From: Paracoccaceae bacterium | GTDB lineage: Bacteria; Pseudomonadota; Alphaproteobacteria; Rhodobacterales; Rhodobacteraceae | Assembly (NCBI GenBank): GCA_020446815.1 | Contig: JAGRDY010000012.1 | Coordinates: 1-64,000 of the forward strand | Direction: 5' to 3' | DNA: 64,000 bases | Part shown: positions 26,366 through 36,068 of the stretch, one piece after another | Layout of the letters: every line of letters starts with the position of its first letter | Position numbering within the stretch: position 1 is the stretch's first letter | The notes under the pieces: generated by a model | What the model saw: only the letters and a program-made list of their open reading frames with translations | Told to the model about the DNA's origin: nothing | The model's database searches: none | Position numbers and translations under genes: made by a program

Positions 26366-28180
26366 ATGAGGTCGCATTTTTTCCGATCGGCAAAATGCGC
26401 GGCGGCGGCTTTCGCCCTGGCATCTCTGGCCCTGGCCGCCCAGGCGGAACCGCAACAAGGCATAGCTATGTATGGGCGGCCTGCGCTGCCACCCGATTTT
26501 GTGTCTCTGCCCTATGTGAACCCCGATGCCCCGAAGGGCGGGCGAATCGTGTTCGGCGAACCCGGCGGGTTCGATTCGCTCAATCCCTATATCCTCAAGG
26601 GTTCCGCCCCCTGGGGGCTTGGCCTGCTTACCGTCGAAACCCTGATGGGTCGATCAATCGACGAACCTTTCACGTTATACGGTCTTTTGGCCGAATCAAT
26701 CGAGACGGACGCGGATCGTACCTGGGTCGAATTCACCCTGCGCCCCGAGGCGCGATTCGCCGACGGCAGCCCGGTGACGGTCGAAGATGTGATGTGGAGC
26801 TACAAGACGCTCGGCACCCTCGGGCACCCGCGATATCAGGGAGCCTGGGCCAAGGTCGCCAGCATGGAACAGACCGGCGAACGGTCGATCCGCTTCACCT
26901 TCAACACCGCCGATCGTGAGCTGGCCCTGTTGATGGGGATGCGCCCGATTCTGAAAAAGGCGCAATGGGCGGGCAAGGATTTCGCGGCAAGCTCGCTCGA
27001 GGTGCCCATGGGATCAGGACCCTATACGGTCGCCGAATTCGAGCCCGGCAGGTTCATAACCTTCCGGCGCAACCCCGATTACTGGGGCGCCGATCTTCCC
27101 CTCAATCGCGGCCGCAACAATTTCGATGAAATCCGCTATGACTATTTCGGCGACGGTGATGTGGTCTTTCAGGCCTTCACCGCCGGCGAGACCAGCAGCT
27201 ATCGCGAAACCAATTCGGGCAAATGGAAGACCAGATACGACTTTCCGGCGGTACTGTCGGGCGACATCGTCAAGAGCGAGATTCCCAATCAGCGCCCGTC
27301 GGGGATCAACGGGCTGGTCATGAACACCCGCAACCCGGTCTTTGCCGACTGGCGGGTGCGCGAAGCGATGATCCTTGCCTTCAATTTCGAATTCATCAAC
27401 CAGGCGCTGAACGGCGGCACCGAACCGCGCATCACCTCGTATTTTTCCAATTCCGTGCTGGGCATGGGTCATGGCCCGGCCACCGGAAAGGTCGCCGAAA
27501 TACTCGCCCCCTTCGCAGCAGGCCTGCCGCCGGGAACGATCGAGGGCTATGAGCTGCCAAAAGGCGATGCCGACAAGGCAACGGATCGCGGCAATATCCG
27601 CAAGGCCATCGCCTTGCTGGAAGCGGCGGGGTGGTCATCCGATGACGGGGTTCTGAAAAACGCCGCGGGCGTTCCCTTCAGCTTCGAGATTCTGCTGCCC
27701 GCCGGGGCAACCGAGGCCCAGTCCATCGTCGATATCTATGTCGAGGCTTTGCGCCCCTTGGGGATCACGCCGCGCGTGACGGTGGTCGACAGCGCCCAGT
27801 ACCGCGAACGCACCAACACCTACGGCTTCGACATGACCTGGTATACCCGCGCGCTGTCGCTCAGCCCCGGAAACGAACAGTTGCTCTATTGGGGGGGGCG
27901 GGGCGTTACCGAGCCCGGAAGCCGCAACTGGATGGGCATGAATTCCCCCGCCGCCGAGGCCGCGATCGGTGTCATGCTCGACAGTGCAAGCCAGGAGGAT
28001 TTCATCGCCGCCACACATGCGCTCGATCGTATCCTGACCGCCGGGCGCTATGTGATCCCGATCTGGTTTTCACCGGTTTCGAAACTGGCCCATTCCCGGC
28101 ATCTTCACTACCCCGACCGAATTCCGCTATACGGGGACTGGCCGGGCTTTCAGCCTGAAACATGGTGGTATGAGGATTGA
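26366..28180 (+). CDS. Oligopeptide/microcin-type ABC transporter substrate-binding protein
   Basis: A 604-residue periplasmic solute-binding protein of the SBP family 5, closest in layout to YejA-like proteins. The signal peptide is MRSHFFRSAKCAAAAFALA with cleavage after AQA. Family features are GIAMYGRPALPPDF, YVNPDAPKGGRI, GLLAESIE, DGSPVTVEDVMWSY, and the C-terminal IPLYGDWPGFQPETWWYE. Ribosome site AGGAG lies 12-14 bases before the ATG at 26366; a longer frame from 26297 would disrupt the signal peptide. No permease or ATPase genes follow here, so the rest of the transporter must be elsewhere. Confidence 0.92.
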   Translation: MRSHFFRSAKCAAAAFALASLALAAQAEPQQGIAMYGRPALPPDFVSLPYVNPDAPKGGRIVFGEPGGFDSLNPYILKGSAPWGLGLLTVETLMGRSIDEPFTLYGLLAESIETDADRTWVEFTLRPEARFADGSPVTVEDVMWSYKTLGTLGHPRYQGAWAKVASMEQTGERSIRFTFNTADRELALLMGMRPILKKAQWAGKDFAASSLEVPMGSGPYTVAEFEPGRFITFRRNPDYWGADLPLNRGRNNFDEIRYDYFGDGDVVFQAFTAGETSSYRETNSGKWKTRYDFPAVLSGDIVKSEIPNQRPSGINGLVMNTRNPVFADWRVREAMILAFNFEFINQALNGGTEPRITSYFSNSVLGMGHGPATGKVAEILAPFAAGLPPGTIEGYELPKGDADKATDRGNIRKAIALLEAAGWSSDDGVLKNAAGVPFSFEILLPAGATEAQSIVDIYVEALRPLGITPRVTVVDSAQYRERTNTYGFDMTWYTRALSLSPGNEQLLYWGGRGVTEPGSRNWMGMNSPAAEAAIGVMLDSASQEDFIAATHALDRILTAGRYVIPIWFSPVSKLAHSRHLHYPDRIPLYGDWPGFQPETWWYED

Positions 28181-28184
28181 CGAC

Positions 28185-28298
28185 ATGAAACATCTATTTC
28201 TGATCGCGGTCATCGCGGTACTGGCCGGCTGCAATACCGTGGCCGGCGTCGGCGACGATGTATCGAGCGGCGCGCGCAAGGTGCAAAGCTGGTTCTGA
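28185..28298 (+). CDS. Entericidin-like small lipoprotein
   Basis: A 37-residue protein reading MKHLFLIAVIAVLAGCNTVA followed by GVGDDVSSGARKVQSWF. It has a short signal peptide with lipobox VLAGC, so the mature lipoprotein begins at Cys15. The GVGxDV-SGA core is the entericidin EcnA/EcnB signature. Entericidins are tiny membrane lipoproteins linked to stationary-phase lysis in enterobacteria; the role in alphaproteobacteria is unknown. The start is 4 bases after the substrate-binding-protein stop, suggesting co-transcription. A terminator-like hairpin follows. Confidence 0.85.
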   Translation: MKHLFLIAVIAVLAGCNTVAGVGDDVSSGARKVQSWF

Positions 28299-28306
28299 AG
28301 GACCGG

Positions 28307-28332
28307 CCCGCGCCTCCGGCGGGAGTATTTTT
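28307..28332 (+). terminator. Terminator of the Rhodobacterales CCTCCGGCGGGAG type
   Basis: CCCGC-GCCTCCG-GCGGG then AGTATTTTTGC. The core GCCTCCGGCGGGAGTATTT is, from memory, a frequent gene-end element in Rhodobacterales. It follows the entericidin-like gene and faces the convergent phoB gene. Confidence 0.6.
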
Positions 28333-28459
28333 GCAAAGAAGAAACGGGGCGAAGGCGCCATGACATCTCGGCCTGGGGGTGAACCGCTAGTTTGCACATT
28401 TTTGCAACGGGCGAACGCGAAATGCGGTGGCTGATATCCTGTTGCAAGATCGAGACGCT

Positions 28460-29143
28460 TCAACCCAGCGCGTAGCCCGCGCCGCGCACCGTGCGCAACG
28501 GATCGGCGCCGCCCCTTGCGCAAAGCGCCTTGCGCAGCCGGCCCACATGCACATCGACCGTGCGCGTATCGACAAAAACGTTGCGCCGCCAGACCCTGTC
28601 GAGCAATTGTTCCCGGCTCCAGACGCGGCCGGGTCTTTCCATGAAGGTGCTCAGCAGACGAAACTCGGTGGGGCCAAGCTTCAGCGCCGCCCCCGCCCGC
28701 TCCACCCGGTGGGTTTCGGCATCGAGCGTGATATCGTCGTAGCGCAACACCGCACCGACCGATGACGGGCGCGACCGGCGCAATTGCGCGCGCGCCCGCG
28801 CCATGAGTTCCACCACCGAATAGGGTTTGACCATGTAGTCATCCGCCCCGGTTTCAAGCCCGCGCACCAGATCGACCTCTTCGGAGCGCGCCGACAGCAT
28901 GATGATCGGCACCGTCGCGGTTTGCGGGCGGGACTTCAGGCGGCGGCATGTTTCGATACCCGACACATTGGGCAGCATCCAGTCGAGCAGGATCAGATCG
29001 GGTGGTTCTTCGGCGACCAGCAGCATCGCCTCTTCGCCGTCTTTGGCCTGTCGCACCCGAAATCCCTCGGCGGCGAGATTATAGGCGAGAATTTCGCGCT
29101 GAGCGGGTTCGTCCTCGACGACAAGCACGACCGGGGCCGCCAT
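28460..29143 (-). CDS. phoB: Phosphate regulon response regulator PhoB
   Basis: PhoB activates phosphate-starvation genes. The 227 residues comprise a receiver domain (VVEDEPAQRE, phospho-acceptor D54 in LILLDWMLPNV, Lys in DDYMVKPYS) and a winged-helix domain (LGPTEFRLLSTFMERPGRVWS in part, then RTVDVHVGRLRKAL). ATG at 29143 is 2 bases after the phoU stop, so it is the last gene of the phoR-pst-phoU-phoB locus. Only phoB, not phoR, is at this end; the kinase gene is at the other end of the locus. Confidence 0.96.
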   Translation of the reverse strand: MAAPVVLVVEDEPAQREILAYNLAAEGFRVRQAKDGEEAMLLVAEEPPDLILLDWMLPNVSGIETCRRLKSRPQTATVPIIMLSARSEEVDLVRGLETGADDYMVKPYSVVELMARARAQLRRSRPSSVGAVLRYDDITLDAETHRVERAGAALKLGPTEFRLLSTFMERPGRVWSREQLLDRVWRRNVFVDTRTVDVHVGRLRKALCARGGADPLRTVRGAGYALG

Positions 29144-29145
29144 GA

Positions 29146-29859
29146 TCACAGGCCCTTGACACCGATAGAGGTGACGCTATCGGCCTTCGGGCGGCTTTCG
29201 TCGGGCACCGAACCGGTCACCAGATAGATCACCTGCTCGGCAATCGTCGTGGCGTGATCGCCCATGCGTTCGATGTTCTTGGCGATGAAATGCAGATGCA
29301 TGCAGGCGGTGATATTGCGCGGATCTTCCATCATGTGGGTGAGGAATTCGCGAAACAGCGCATTATACATCTGATCGACCTCGTGATCGCGCTGGCGCAC
29401 ATCCTCGGCCAGCGCCGCATCGCGCTGAAGATAGGCGTCGAGCGCATGGCTGAGCATTTCGACCACCGTTTTCGACATGCGCCGCAGCGACCCCGCCGCG
29501 CCGCCCACCGCCGTCATCTGGCCCAGCACGTTGGCGCGTTTGGCCATGTTCTTGGCATAGTCGCCCACCCGTTCGAGGCTGGCGGCGATCTTCAGCACGC
29601 TCAGCACCGTGCGCAGATCCGATGCCGTGGGCGCGCGCAACGCGATCAGCCTGGCCGTTTCCTCGTTGATCCGCTCTTCCAGCGCGTCGATCGCCTTGTC
29701 GGCCTGGCGCACTCTGGCGGCCAGTTCGTCGTCGCGGCTTTCCAATGCCCGGGCCGCGTCAAGGATCGCGGTTTCGACCATGCCGCCCATCTTCATGACC
29801 AACGACTGGATGCCTTCCAGGTCGCGATCGAAGGCTCTGGCGATATGCTGTTCCGACAT
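29146..29859 (-). CDS. phoU: Phosphate transport regulator PhoU
   Basis: PhoU links the Pst transporter with PhoR and keeps the phosphate response off when phosphate is plentiful. The 237 residues form two three-helix repeats with the signature E/DxxxD metal motifs: KAIDALEERINEE in the first and HEVDQMYNALFREFL in the second, each followed by the NIERMGDHATTIAE or SLERVGDYAKNMAK segment. The ATG at 29859 has GGAG 6 bases upstream. It lies 11 bases after pstB. Confidence 0.96.
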   Translation of the reverse strand: MSEQHIARAFDRDLEGIQSLVMKMGGMVETAILDAARALESRDDELAARVRQADKAIDALEERINEETARLIALRAPTASDLRTVLSVLKIAASLERVGDYAKNMAKRANVLGQMTAVGGAAGSLRRMSKTVVEMLSHALDAYLQRDAALAEDVRQRDHEVDQMYNALFREFLTHMMEDPRNITACMHLHFIAKNIERMGDHATTIAEQVIYLVTGSVPDESRPKADSVTSIGVKGL

Positions 29860-29870
29860 CGTGCTCTCCG

Positions 29871-30641
29871 TTAACCGATCCGACCGGTGATGTAGCTTTC
29901 TGTACGCGGATCCTGCGGGTTGGTGAAGATCTGTCCGGTTTCGCCGAATTCGACCAGGTCGCCAAGGTGAAAGAACGCCGTGCGCTGGCTGACCCGGGCG
30001 GCCTGCTGCATCGAATGGGTGACGATCACCACCGAAAAATTGCCGCGCAGTTCGTCGATCAGTTCCTCGATCTGTGCCGTGGCGATCGGATCGAGCGCCG
30101 AGCAGGGTTCGTCCATCAAGAGCACCTCGGGCGCCGTGGCCACCGCCCGCGCGATGCACAGGCGCTGCTGCTGGCCGCCGGAAAGCCCGGTGCCGGGGGC
30201 GGAAAGGCGGTCCTTGACCTCATCCCAGAGGGCGGCGCGGCGCAGGGCATTTTCGACCACCTCGTCAAGTTCGCCGCGGCTGCGCGTCAGCCCGTGAATG
30301 CGCGGCCCGTACGCCACGTTGTCGAAAATCGACTTGGGGAAGGGGTTGGGTTTTTGAAAAACCATCCCCACCCTGGCGCGCAACTGCACCGGATCGACGC
30401 GCCGGTCATAGATATCTTCACCGTCGAGTTCGATGGTGCCGCTCACCCGGCAGACATCGATCGTATCGTTCATCCGGTTGAGACAGCGCAGGAATGTCGA
30501 TTTGCCACAGCCCGACGGGCCGATGAAGGCAGTCACGGTGCGGTCGGCGATAGCGACGCTCACATCCTTGATGGCGTGGTGGTCGCCGTAAAAGACGTCG
30601 ACATCGCGCGCCGCGATCTTCAGCCCGGTGGCGTCGCTCAT
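29871..30641 (-). CDS. pstB: Phosphate ABC transporter ATP-binding protein PstB
   Basis: PstB powers high-affinity phosphate uptake. It has Walker [10 protein letters not shown], the Q-loop [13 protein letters not shown] typical of PstB, signature LSGGQQQR, Walker [16 protein letters not shown] and the switch His in [10 protein letters not shown]. Start is uncertain: GTG 30683, ATG 30659 and ATG 30641 are in frame. I chose 30641 (MSDATG) because it gives the usual 256-residue length and has GAGG at a usable distance. It follows pstA directly. Confidence 0.95.
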   Translation of the reverse strand: MSDATGLKIAARDVDVFYGDHHAIKDVSVAIADRTVTAFIGPSGCGKSTFLRCLNRMNDTIDVCRVSGTIELDGEDIYDRRVDPVQLRARVGMVFQKPNPFPKSIFDNVAYGPRIHGLTRSRGELDEVVENALRRAALWDEVKDRLSAPGTGLSGGQQQRLCIARAVATAPEVLLMDEPCSALDPIATAQIEELIDELRGNFSVVIVTHSMQQAARVSQRTAFFHLGDLVEFGETGQIFTNPQDPRTESYITGRIG

Positions 30642-30688
30642 CTGATCCGTGTGCCTCATGCCGTTCAATGTAAAATCCCGCACCGCGA

Positions 30689-32023
30689 TTACCAGCGCCG
30701 TTCGAACCGGCGGCGCAGAAGTATCGCCACCAGGTTCATCGCCAGAAGGAACACCATCAGGACGATGATGGCGCCCGACGCGCGTTCGGCAAAGGCCGGA
30801 TCGGCCCGCTGGGTGAAATTGTAGACCTGTACCGGCAGTGCCGTGGCCGGGTCAAGAAAACCCTCGGGGGGCGGTGCCGGAAAGTCGCGCACGAAAGCCA
30901 CCATGCCGATCAGCAGAAGCGGCGCGGTTTCGCCCAGTGCCTGGGCCAGACCGATGATGGCGCCGGTCAGCACTCCCGGCATCGCCAGCGGCACCACATG
31001 ATGCATGATCGCCTGCATCTTGGACGCCCCGACACCAAGCGCCGCATCGCGAATCGAGGGGGGTACCGATTTGAGAGCGGCGCGGGTGGCAATGATGATC
31101 GTGGGTAACGTCATCAGCGTCAGCACAAGCCCGCCCACGATCGGCGCCGACTGCGGCAAGCCCGCGAAATTTATGAAGATCGCCAGCCCGAGAATGCCGA
31201 AAACGATCGACGGAACCGCCGCGAGGTTGGAAATATTGACCTCTATGAGATCGGTCCAGCGGTTCGTGGGGGCAAATTCCTCAAGGTAGATGGAGCTTGC
31301 CACGCCGATGGGAAGCGCCAGAAACAGAACGATGATCATCATATAGGCCGAACCCAGGATGGCTACGCCCAGCCCTGCCGCTTCGGGGCGCAGCTCGGAA
31401 GCGTCGGCCGAGGTGATGAACCCCCAGTTGAACGCCATCGCCAACATGCCATCCTTGCGCAGGGCATCGGAAAGGCGCAGTTGCGCGGGCGATACATTGC
31501 CGTCGAGTCTGGCGCTTTTCATCGTCACGCGGCCCTTGAGATATCCGTCGATGCGCCCGTTTGCCAACAGGCGGAACGCGACTGTCCGGCCGATGAGGCC
31601 GGGGTCGGCCAATACCCGGTCACGCACCTGCGCCGGTGCGGCCTTGGAAATCATGCCGGCGATGTCGCTGTCAGTGATCCCTTCGATCCGGATACCCCTT
31701 TCGGCAATCGCCGCCTTCAGTTGCCTTGTCAGAAAACGCCCGTAACCGATGGTGGTTACTTTCTTCATTGCCGCGACATCCCTTGCCCCGGATGGGTCGA
31801 GCTCGGCCGCATCCAGAGACAGATCCAGGGTGAGGAACGTCTGCCGGAAGGCCCCGACACCATTGGCCACGACCGAGGCAAGCAGAACGATCAGCGCCGC
31901 GACGCCGATGCAAACGGCCACCCTGCCATAGAGCCGAAAGCGGAATTCCGCGGCATTGCGCCGCCGCGTGCGGGCATCGCGCGTCAGCAATCTGGGCGGT
32001 CGAACGCCGGCAATGTCGGTCAT
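30689..32023 (-). CDS. pstA: Phosphate ABC transporter permease PstA
   Basis: An inner-membrane permease of 444 residues. The first 180 carry an extra domain (DUF3333 type) with one helix and a periplasmic portion including [20 protein letters not shown], found in many alphaproteobacterial PstA proteins. The rest is the normal six-helix permease domain with the EAA-like loop [23 protein letters not shown] in part. Start overlaps the pstC stop by 4 bases (ATGA). It pairs with PstC in the membrane. Confidence 0.95.
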   Translation of the reverse strand: MTDIAGVRPPRLLTRDARTRRRNAAEFRFRLYGRVAVCIGVAALIVLLASVVANGVGAFRQTFLTLDLSLDAAELDPSGARDVAAMKKVTTIGYGRFLTRQLKAAIAERGIRIEGITDSDIAGMISKAAPAQVRDRVLADPGLIGRTVAFRLLANGRIDGYLKGRVTMKSARLDGNVSPAQLRLSDALRKDGMLAMAFNWGFITSADASELRPEAAGLGVAILGSAYMMIIVLFLALPIGVASSIYLEEFAPTNRWTDLIEVNISNLAAVPSIVFGILGLAIFINFAGLPQSAPIVGGLVLTLMTLPTIIIATRAALKSVPPSIRDAALGVGASKMQAIMHHVVPLAMPGVLTGAIIGLAQALGETAPLLLIGMVAFVRDFPAPPPEGFLDPATALPVQVYNFTQRADPAFAERASGAIIVLMVFLLAMNLVAILLRRRFERRW

Positions 32024-33480
32024 TCGTATTGCTCCCGGTATTTGCGCACCACGACAAGAGCAACGACATTCAGCCCCAGCGTAAAGACGAAAAGCGCCAT
32101 CGCCAGAGCGAAGGCAACCAGCGTTTCGGGCGAGGCGAATTCCGTATCGCCGGTCAGCTGACTGACAATCTTGACCGTGATGGTGGTCATCGCCTCGAAC
32201 GGATTCAGCCCCATCCGCGCGGCGGCGCCGACACCCATCACCACGATCATCGTTTCGCCGATGGCACGGCTCGCGGCCAGAAGAATGGCCCCGACAATGC
32301 CCGGAAGCGCCGCCGGCAAGATCACCTGACGCACGGTTTCCGACTGTGTCGCGCCCAGTCCGAACGACCCATCGCGCAGACCCTGGGGCACCGCATGGAT
32401 GATGTCGTCGCTCAGCGATGACACGAAGGGAATCAGCATGATCCCCATGACCAGCCCACCTGTCATCACCGAGGACGACGACGACCCCAGGCCCATCGGT
32501 TCGGCAATCATGTCGCGCAAAAACGGGCCGACGGTCATCAGGGCGAACAGGCCGTAGACGACAGTCGGAATGCCGGCGAGAATCTCAAGCAGCGGCTTGA
32601 CGACAGCGCGCAGCGGCTTGCTGGCATATTCCGACAGATAGATCGCGCTCATCAGCCCCACGGGAACCGCAAGGATCAGCGCCACCAGAGAAACGTAAAG
32701 CGTACCCCAAAGCAGCGGCCAGATGCCCAGATCGGATCCGCCGCGAAACTGCGGGCTCCAGGTGAAGCTGAAGAAAAAGTCGCGCGCCGGGTAGATTCGG
32801 AAAAAATGAACCGTCTCGAACAGAAGCGAACCGACAATGCCGATCGTCGTCAGGACCGCCACGAGCGAGGCGCCGAAAAACAACGTCAGAACAAAGTTTT
32901 CCGAAACGTTGCGCGCCCGGAATTCCACCGAGATTCGCGACAGCGACCATACCAGCCCTGCCAGGGCCACAGCCACCACCGCCACCGCCATGCCGACCGC
33001 GCCCCGGTGGTTGTCCCGCCGCAGCGTTCGCGCGGCCGCCAGTACATCGCCGCCGACATTGCCGCCCACCGCCACGCCGACACGCCCAAGGCGCGCCCGC
33101 AACTCCGATCCATCGGCACCGAGGGCGGCAAGCCCCTTCTCGTCGATCTGTCCGCGATCAACCATCAGATCGAGCCCATGCGCCACGCGGCGGACATCGC
33201 TCATCACAAGGCTTGGCGATATCTGCCGGAAAAGCCCGTTTGCCCTGATGGCATCGCCTATGCGCGCCTCTGTCACGATGGGCTGAACGAACAGCCACAC
33301 AAACATCACCAGAAGGGCGGGCACGGCGGCGAACAGGAAAACCGCTTGGCCGTGGTGGCCGCTCAGCGAATGGAGCCGTCTGGCGTCCCCGCCGGCCATG
33401 GCCAGCGCGCGCCGGCGGCCAAGAAACCAGCCAGCCAGGGCGATGGCGAAGACAATGAGCAGAAGCGACGCGGAATTCAT
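32020..33480 (-). CDS. pstC: Phosphate ABC transporter permease PstC
   Basis: A 486-residue inner-membrane permease. Like PstA it is extended: the N-terminal 190 residues contain extra helices and a periplasmic stretch, the form seen in alphaproteobacteria. The C-terminal permease domain has GTLYVSLVALILAVPVGLM (in part), YLSEYASKPLRAVVKP and the EAA loop FGLGATQSETVRQVILPAALPG (in part). It lies 55 bases after pstS and overlaps pstA. Confidence 0.95.
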   Translation of the reverse strand: MNSASLLLIVFAIALAGWFLGRRRALAMAGGDARRLHSLSGHHGQAVFLFAAVPALLVMFVWLFVQPIVTEARIGDAIRANGLFRQISPSLVMSDVRRVAHGLDLMVDRGQIDEKGLAALGADGSELRARLGRVGVAVGGNVGGDVLAAARTLRRDNHRGAVGMAVAVVAVALAGLVWSLSRISVEFRARNVSENFVLTLFFGASLVAVLTTIGIVGSLLFETVHFFRIYPARDFFFSFTWSPQFRGGSDLGIWPLLWGTLYVSLVALILAVPVGLMSAIYLSEYASKPLRAVVKPLLEILAGIPTVVYGLFALMTVGPFLRDMIAEPMGLGSSSSSVMTGGLVMGIMLIPFVSSLSDDIIHAVPQGLRDGSFGLGATQSETVRQVILPAALPGIVGAILLAASRAIGETMIVVMGVGAAARMGLNPFEAMTTITVKIVSQLTGDTEFASPETLVAFALAMALFVFTLGLNVVALVVVRKYREQYE

Positions 33481-33535
33481 CGGGCGATACCGCGCGGGTT
33501 TGGGTCAGGTGATCGCATGGCGCCGTCCCTTCGAT

Positions 33536-34567
33536 TTACTCAAGAGGATCCATCCTGCCGGCGGTGGCAACCATTTTCTGGGTTGCGGCCAGTTGTGGAT
33601 CCGGGACCAGCCCATACTCGGCCAGCAGGCCATCGGGCCCGGCGATATCGTCCGATACGAAAAACGCGATGAACTCCCTAAGTCCGGGAATGACCCCCAG
33701 ATGGGCAATCTTGACATAAAAATACAACGGCCGCGACGCCGGATAGGCGCCCGAGGCAATGGTTTCGCTTGACGGAAAGACCCCATCCAAGGTCGCGGCG
33801 CGCAGCCTGTCGGTGTTGTTTCGGTAAAACGACAGACCAAACACGCCGATGGCGTTTGGATTGGCCTCGATCCGGGCCAGAGTTTCGGTGTAGTCGCCGT
33901 CGATATCGACCGACCGGCCGTCGGTGCGCAACGAAAGGCAGGACCGCGCTGCGGCGTCCTCGTCACCGCCGTTTTGCCGCTTGAACGCGGCAAAGGCGCC
34001 CGATGCCACGCAGCCGGCTTCGATGATCCGGGTGTCGAACACCTCGCGCGTGCCGTGTTTGGTGCCGGGGATGAAGGCAAGGATTTCCTGCGCCGCCAGA
34101 TCGCCGTTCACATCCGCCCAGGTCGTGTTCGGGTTGGGCGCCAATACGCCCCCCACCAGGACATTCGCCGCCAGCGCGTTGTACCAGTCGGCGGGCGCGA
34201 AGGCATATTGCGGCGCACCTTGCGCCGTCGCGAAAACGATCCCGTCATAGCCCAGGCGGACTTCCATGATCTCGCTTACCCCGTTAGAGGCGCAAAGGTC
34301 GATATCGGACGGCGTGATACGCGACGAAGAATTGGCGATGTCGATGGTGTTTTCGCCCACCCCTTCGCAGAGCTTCTTGCGCCCCGCCCCCGAGCCGCCA
34401 CCCTCGACCACCGGGGTGCGGAAATCGAAATTCTCGCCAAAGGCTTCGGCGGCAATCGCCGCATAGGGCAAAACGGTGGAAGATCCGGCAATCTGGATTT
34501 GTTCGCGCCCGGCGGCGCCTGTCGCGGCCAGGGCAACCATCAGCAGGGATATCGCCGCCGCCGTCAT
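33536..34567 (-). CDS. pstS: Phosphate-binding periplasmic protein PstS
   Basis: PstS binds phosphate in the periplasm and delivers it to PstCA. The 343 residues begin with a signal peptide (MTAAAISLLMVALAATGAAG). Phosphate-binding loops are IAGSSTVLPYA, VEGGGSGAG and, in the middle, GTKHGTREVFD; SSSRITPSDID is also typical. The ATG at 34567 has GGAG 7 bases upstream; a longer frame starts at 34588 without a better site. It is the first transporter gene after phoR and has PhoB half-sites upstream, so it probably has its own phosphate-controlled promoter. Confidence 0.96.
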   Translation of the reverse strand: MTAAAISLLMVALAATGAAGREQIQIAGSSTVLPYAAIAAEAFGENFDFRTPVVEGGGSGAGRKKLCEGVGENTIDIANSSSRITPSDIDLCASNGVSEIMEVRLGYDGIVFATAQGAPQYAFAPADWYNALAANVLVGGVLAPNPNTTWADVNGDLAAQEILAFIPGTKHGTREVFDTRIIEAGCVASGAFAAFKRQNGGDEDAAARSCLSLRTDGRSVDIDGDYTETLARIEANPNAIGVFGLSFYRNNTDRLRAATLDGVFPSSETIASGAYPASRPLYFYVKIAHLGVIPGLREFIAFFVSDDIAGPDGLLAEYGLVPDPQLAATQKMVATAGRMDPLE

Positions 34568-34636
34568 CTCATTCTCCGCCACCGTCAAGAGCCATTGTCA
34601 CCGTTGCGATTCTGCCGCTTTCCTATTTCATCTTCA

Positions 34637-34676
34637 GTCATGGTTTTGTGACGCCAGAGTAACGGTTTCATGACAA
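34637..34676 (-). promoter_or_regulatory. Pho box: four PhoB half-sites upstream of pstS
   Basis: Read on the minus strand, 7-base units occur at exact 11-base spacing: TTGTCAT, CCGTTAC, GCGTCAC and CCATGAC. The first pair, TTGTCATGAAACCGTTAC, agrees with the E. coli Pho box CTGTCATAAAACTGTCAC at 14 of 18 bases. The array ends about 70 bases before the pstS ATG and lies between phoR and pstS. Confidence 0.8.
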
Positions 34677-34689
34677 TTGCGCCCGCCGA

Positions 34690-35829
34690 TCATCCCGCCC
34701 CGCCCGGCCCGTTCCGCTCGATCGGCAGTATCACGATGAATCTGCTGCCTTTTCCAGGCTCGCTTTCGATCCGCAGCCGTCCACGATGACGGTTGACGAT
34801 ATGTTTGACAATCGCCAGCCCCAGCCCGGTGCCGCCTTTTTCACGGCTTCTATGGGGATCGACCCGGTAGAAACGTTCGGTCAGGCGCGGCAGGTGCAGC
34901 GGATCTATCCCCGCGCCCTTGTCGATCACCTCGATCCGGGCCGCCGGGCCGCGCAGGGCGGGTTCCCTGTCAATCCGCGACAGCCGCACAAGGACGCTCT
35001 TGCCGGTGGCGGCGTATTTCACCGCGTTCTCGACAAGATTGTGGAATACCTGAACAAGCTGATCGCTGTCGGCCGGCAGATTGACCGGGTATTCGGGGGC
35101 TTGCAGCGCAAGCGTCACACCGGCAGCGGCGGCCTGATCGTTCTGTGCCGCCAGAACGCCCCGCAAGAGCACCCGCAGATCGACGCGCTCCGACGGGCGC
35201 GACCGTTCGCTCGCTTCCACCCGGCTGAGCGACAGCAGATCGTTGACCAGCCGGATCATGCGCCCGGCTTCGCGTTCCATGATCTCCAGAAAACGTTCGC
35301 GGGCGCGGGCATCATCACGCGCCGCACCTCGCAGGGTTTCGATGAACCCGACAAGCGCGGTCAGCGGCGTGCGCAATTCATGGCTGACATTGGCGACGAA
35401 TTCGCGTCGCATGGCGATCGTCTGTTCCTGCGCCGTCAAATCCTCGAAGCCGACCAGGGCACCCGGCCCTCCCGCCGTTTGCAGGCAGGAAAAATGCACC
35501 GCCAGATGCCTTTCCGCGCCATCGGCGATCATCGTGATGCGGCAGTGCCCCGTGGCGGCGTTGGCCAGGCATGATTCCAGGCCATCCAGAAAATTCGGGT
35601 GCCGCAATATCGCGCTGCCCGCCCGGCCGGCAACATCCGCCCCGAAAAGCGTTGTGGCGGCGGCGTTGGCCAGCAAGGCGCGCTGATCGGCACCAAACAG
35701 CACCATGGCCATGGGCACCGCCTCGACAAATTTCTGCAACTCCGATGTCGGCACTCCGCCCCCGGGCGACTCGGCCCCTTGCCCGGGCCCGGATAACGGA
35801 GTGGCCAGGTTGCCCTGCTCAAGTTTCAT
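34690..35829 (-). CDS. phoR: PhoR-type sensor histidine kinase without membrane helices
   Basis: A 379-residue kinase at the head of the phosphate locus. Residues about 30-140 form a PAS domain (LQKFVEAVPMAMVLFGADQ, in part). The dimerization box is EFVANVSHELRTPLTAL; the ATP domain has HNLVENAVKYA, DKGAGIDP and GGTGLGLAIVKHIVNRH. No transmembrane segment is visible anywhere, whereas E. coli PhoR is membrane-anchored. It presumably reaches the Pst complex as a soluble or peripheral protein through PhoU. The gene ends 122 bases before pstS with the Pho box between. Confidence 0.92.
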   Translation of the reverse strand: MKLEQGNLATPLSGPGQGAESPGGGVPTSELQKFVEAVPMAMVLFGADQRALLANAAATTLFGADVAGRAGSAILRHPNFLDGLESCLANAATGHCRITMIADGAERHLAVHFSCLQTAGGPGALVGFEDLTAQEQTIAMRREFVANVSHELRTPLTALVGFIETLRGAARDDARARERFLEIMEREAGRMIRLVNDLLSLSRVEASERSRPSERVDLRVLLRGVLAAQNDQAAAAGVTLALQAPEYPVNLPADSDQLVQVFHNLVENAVKYAATGKSVLVRLSRIDREPALRGPAARIEVIDKGAGIDPLHLPRLTERFYRVDPHRSREKGGTGLGLAIVKHIVNRHRGRLRIESEPGKGSRFIVILPIERNGPGGAG

Positions 35830-36068
35830 TATTCGAACAATCCGAGTTCAAAACGCTCATTGGTTCCATGCAAGAAACGATCTCCAGATCATTTCTGCGC
35901 CACTTCCCCCAAAAAGTAAATTGCGCGCGCTGTTTGCGACTTTGCCCTTGATTCACCGCACGAACAAACGGTTGAGTGCAAGCCTCTGGCGCTGCCGTGG
36001 GCCGAGGGGGCCAGGCTTTTCGGCAACCGTCAAGACCGACCGATTTTCCAGCGCTGCAAAGGCAGGGT

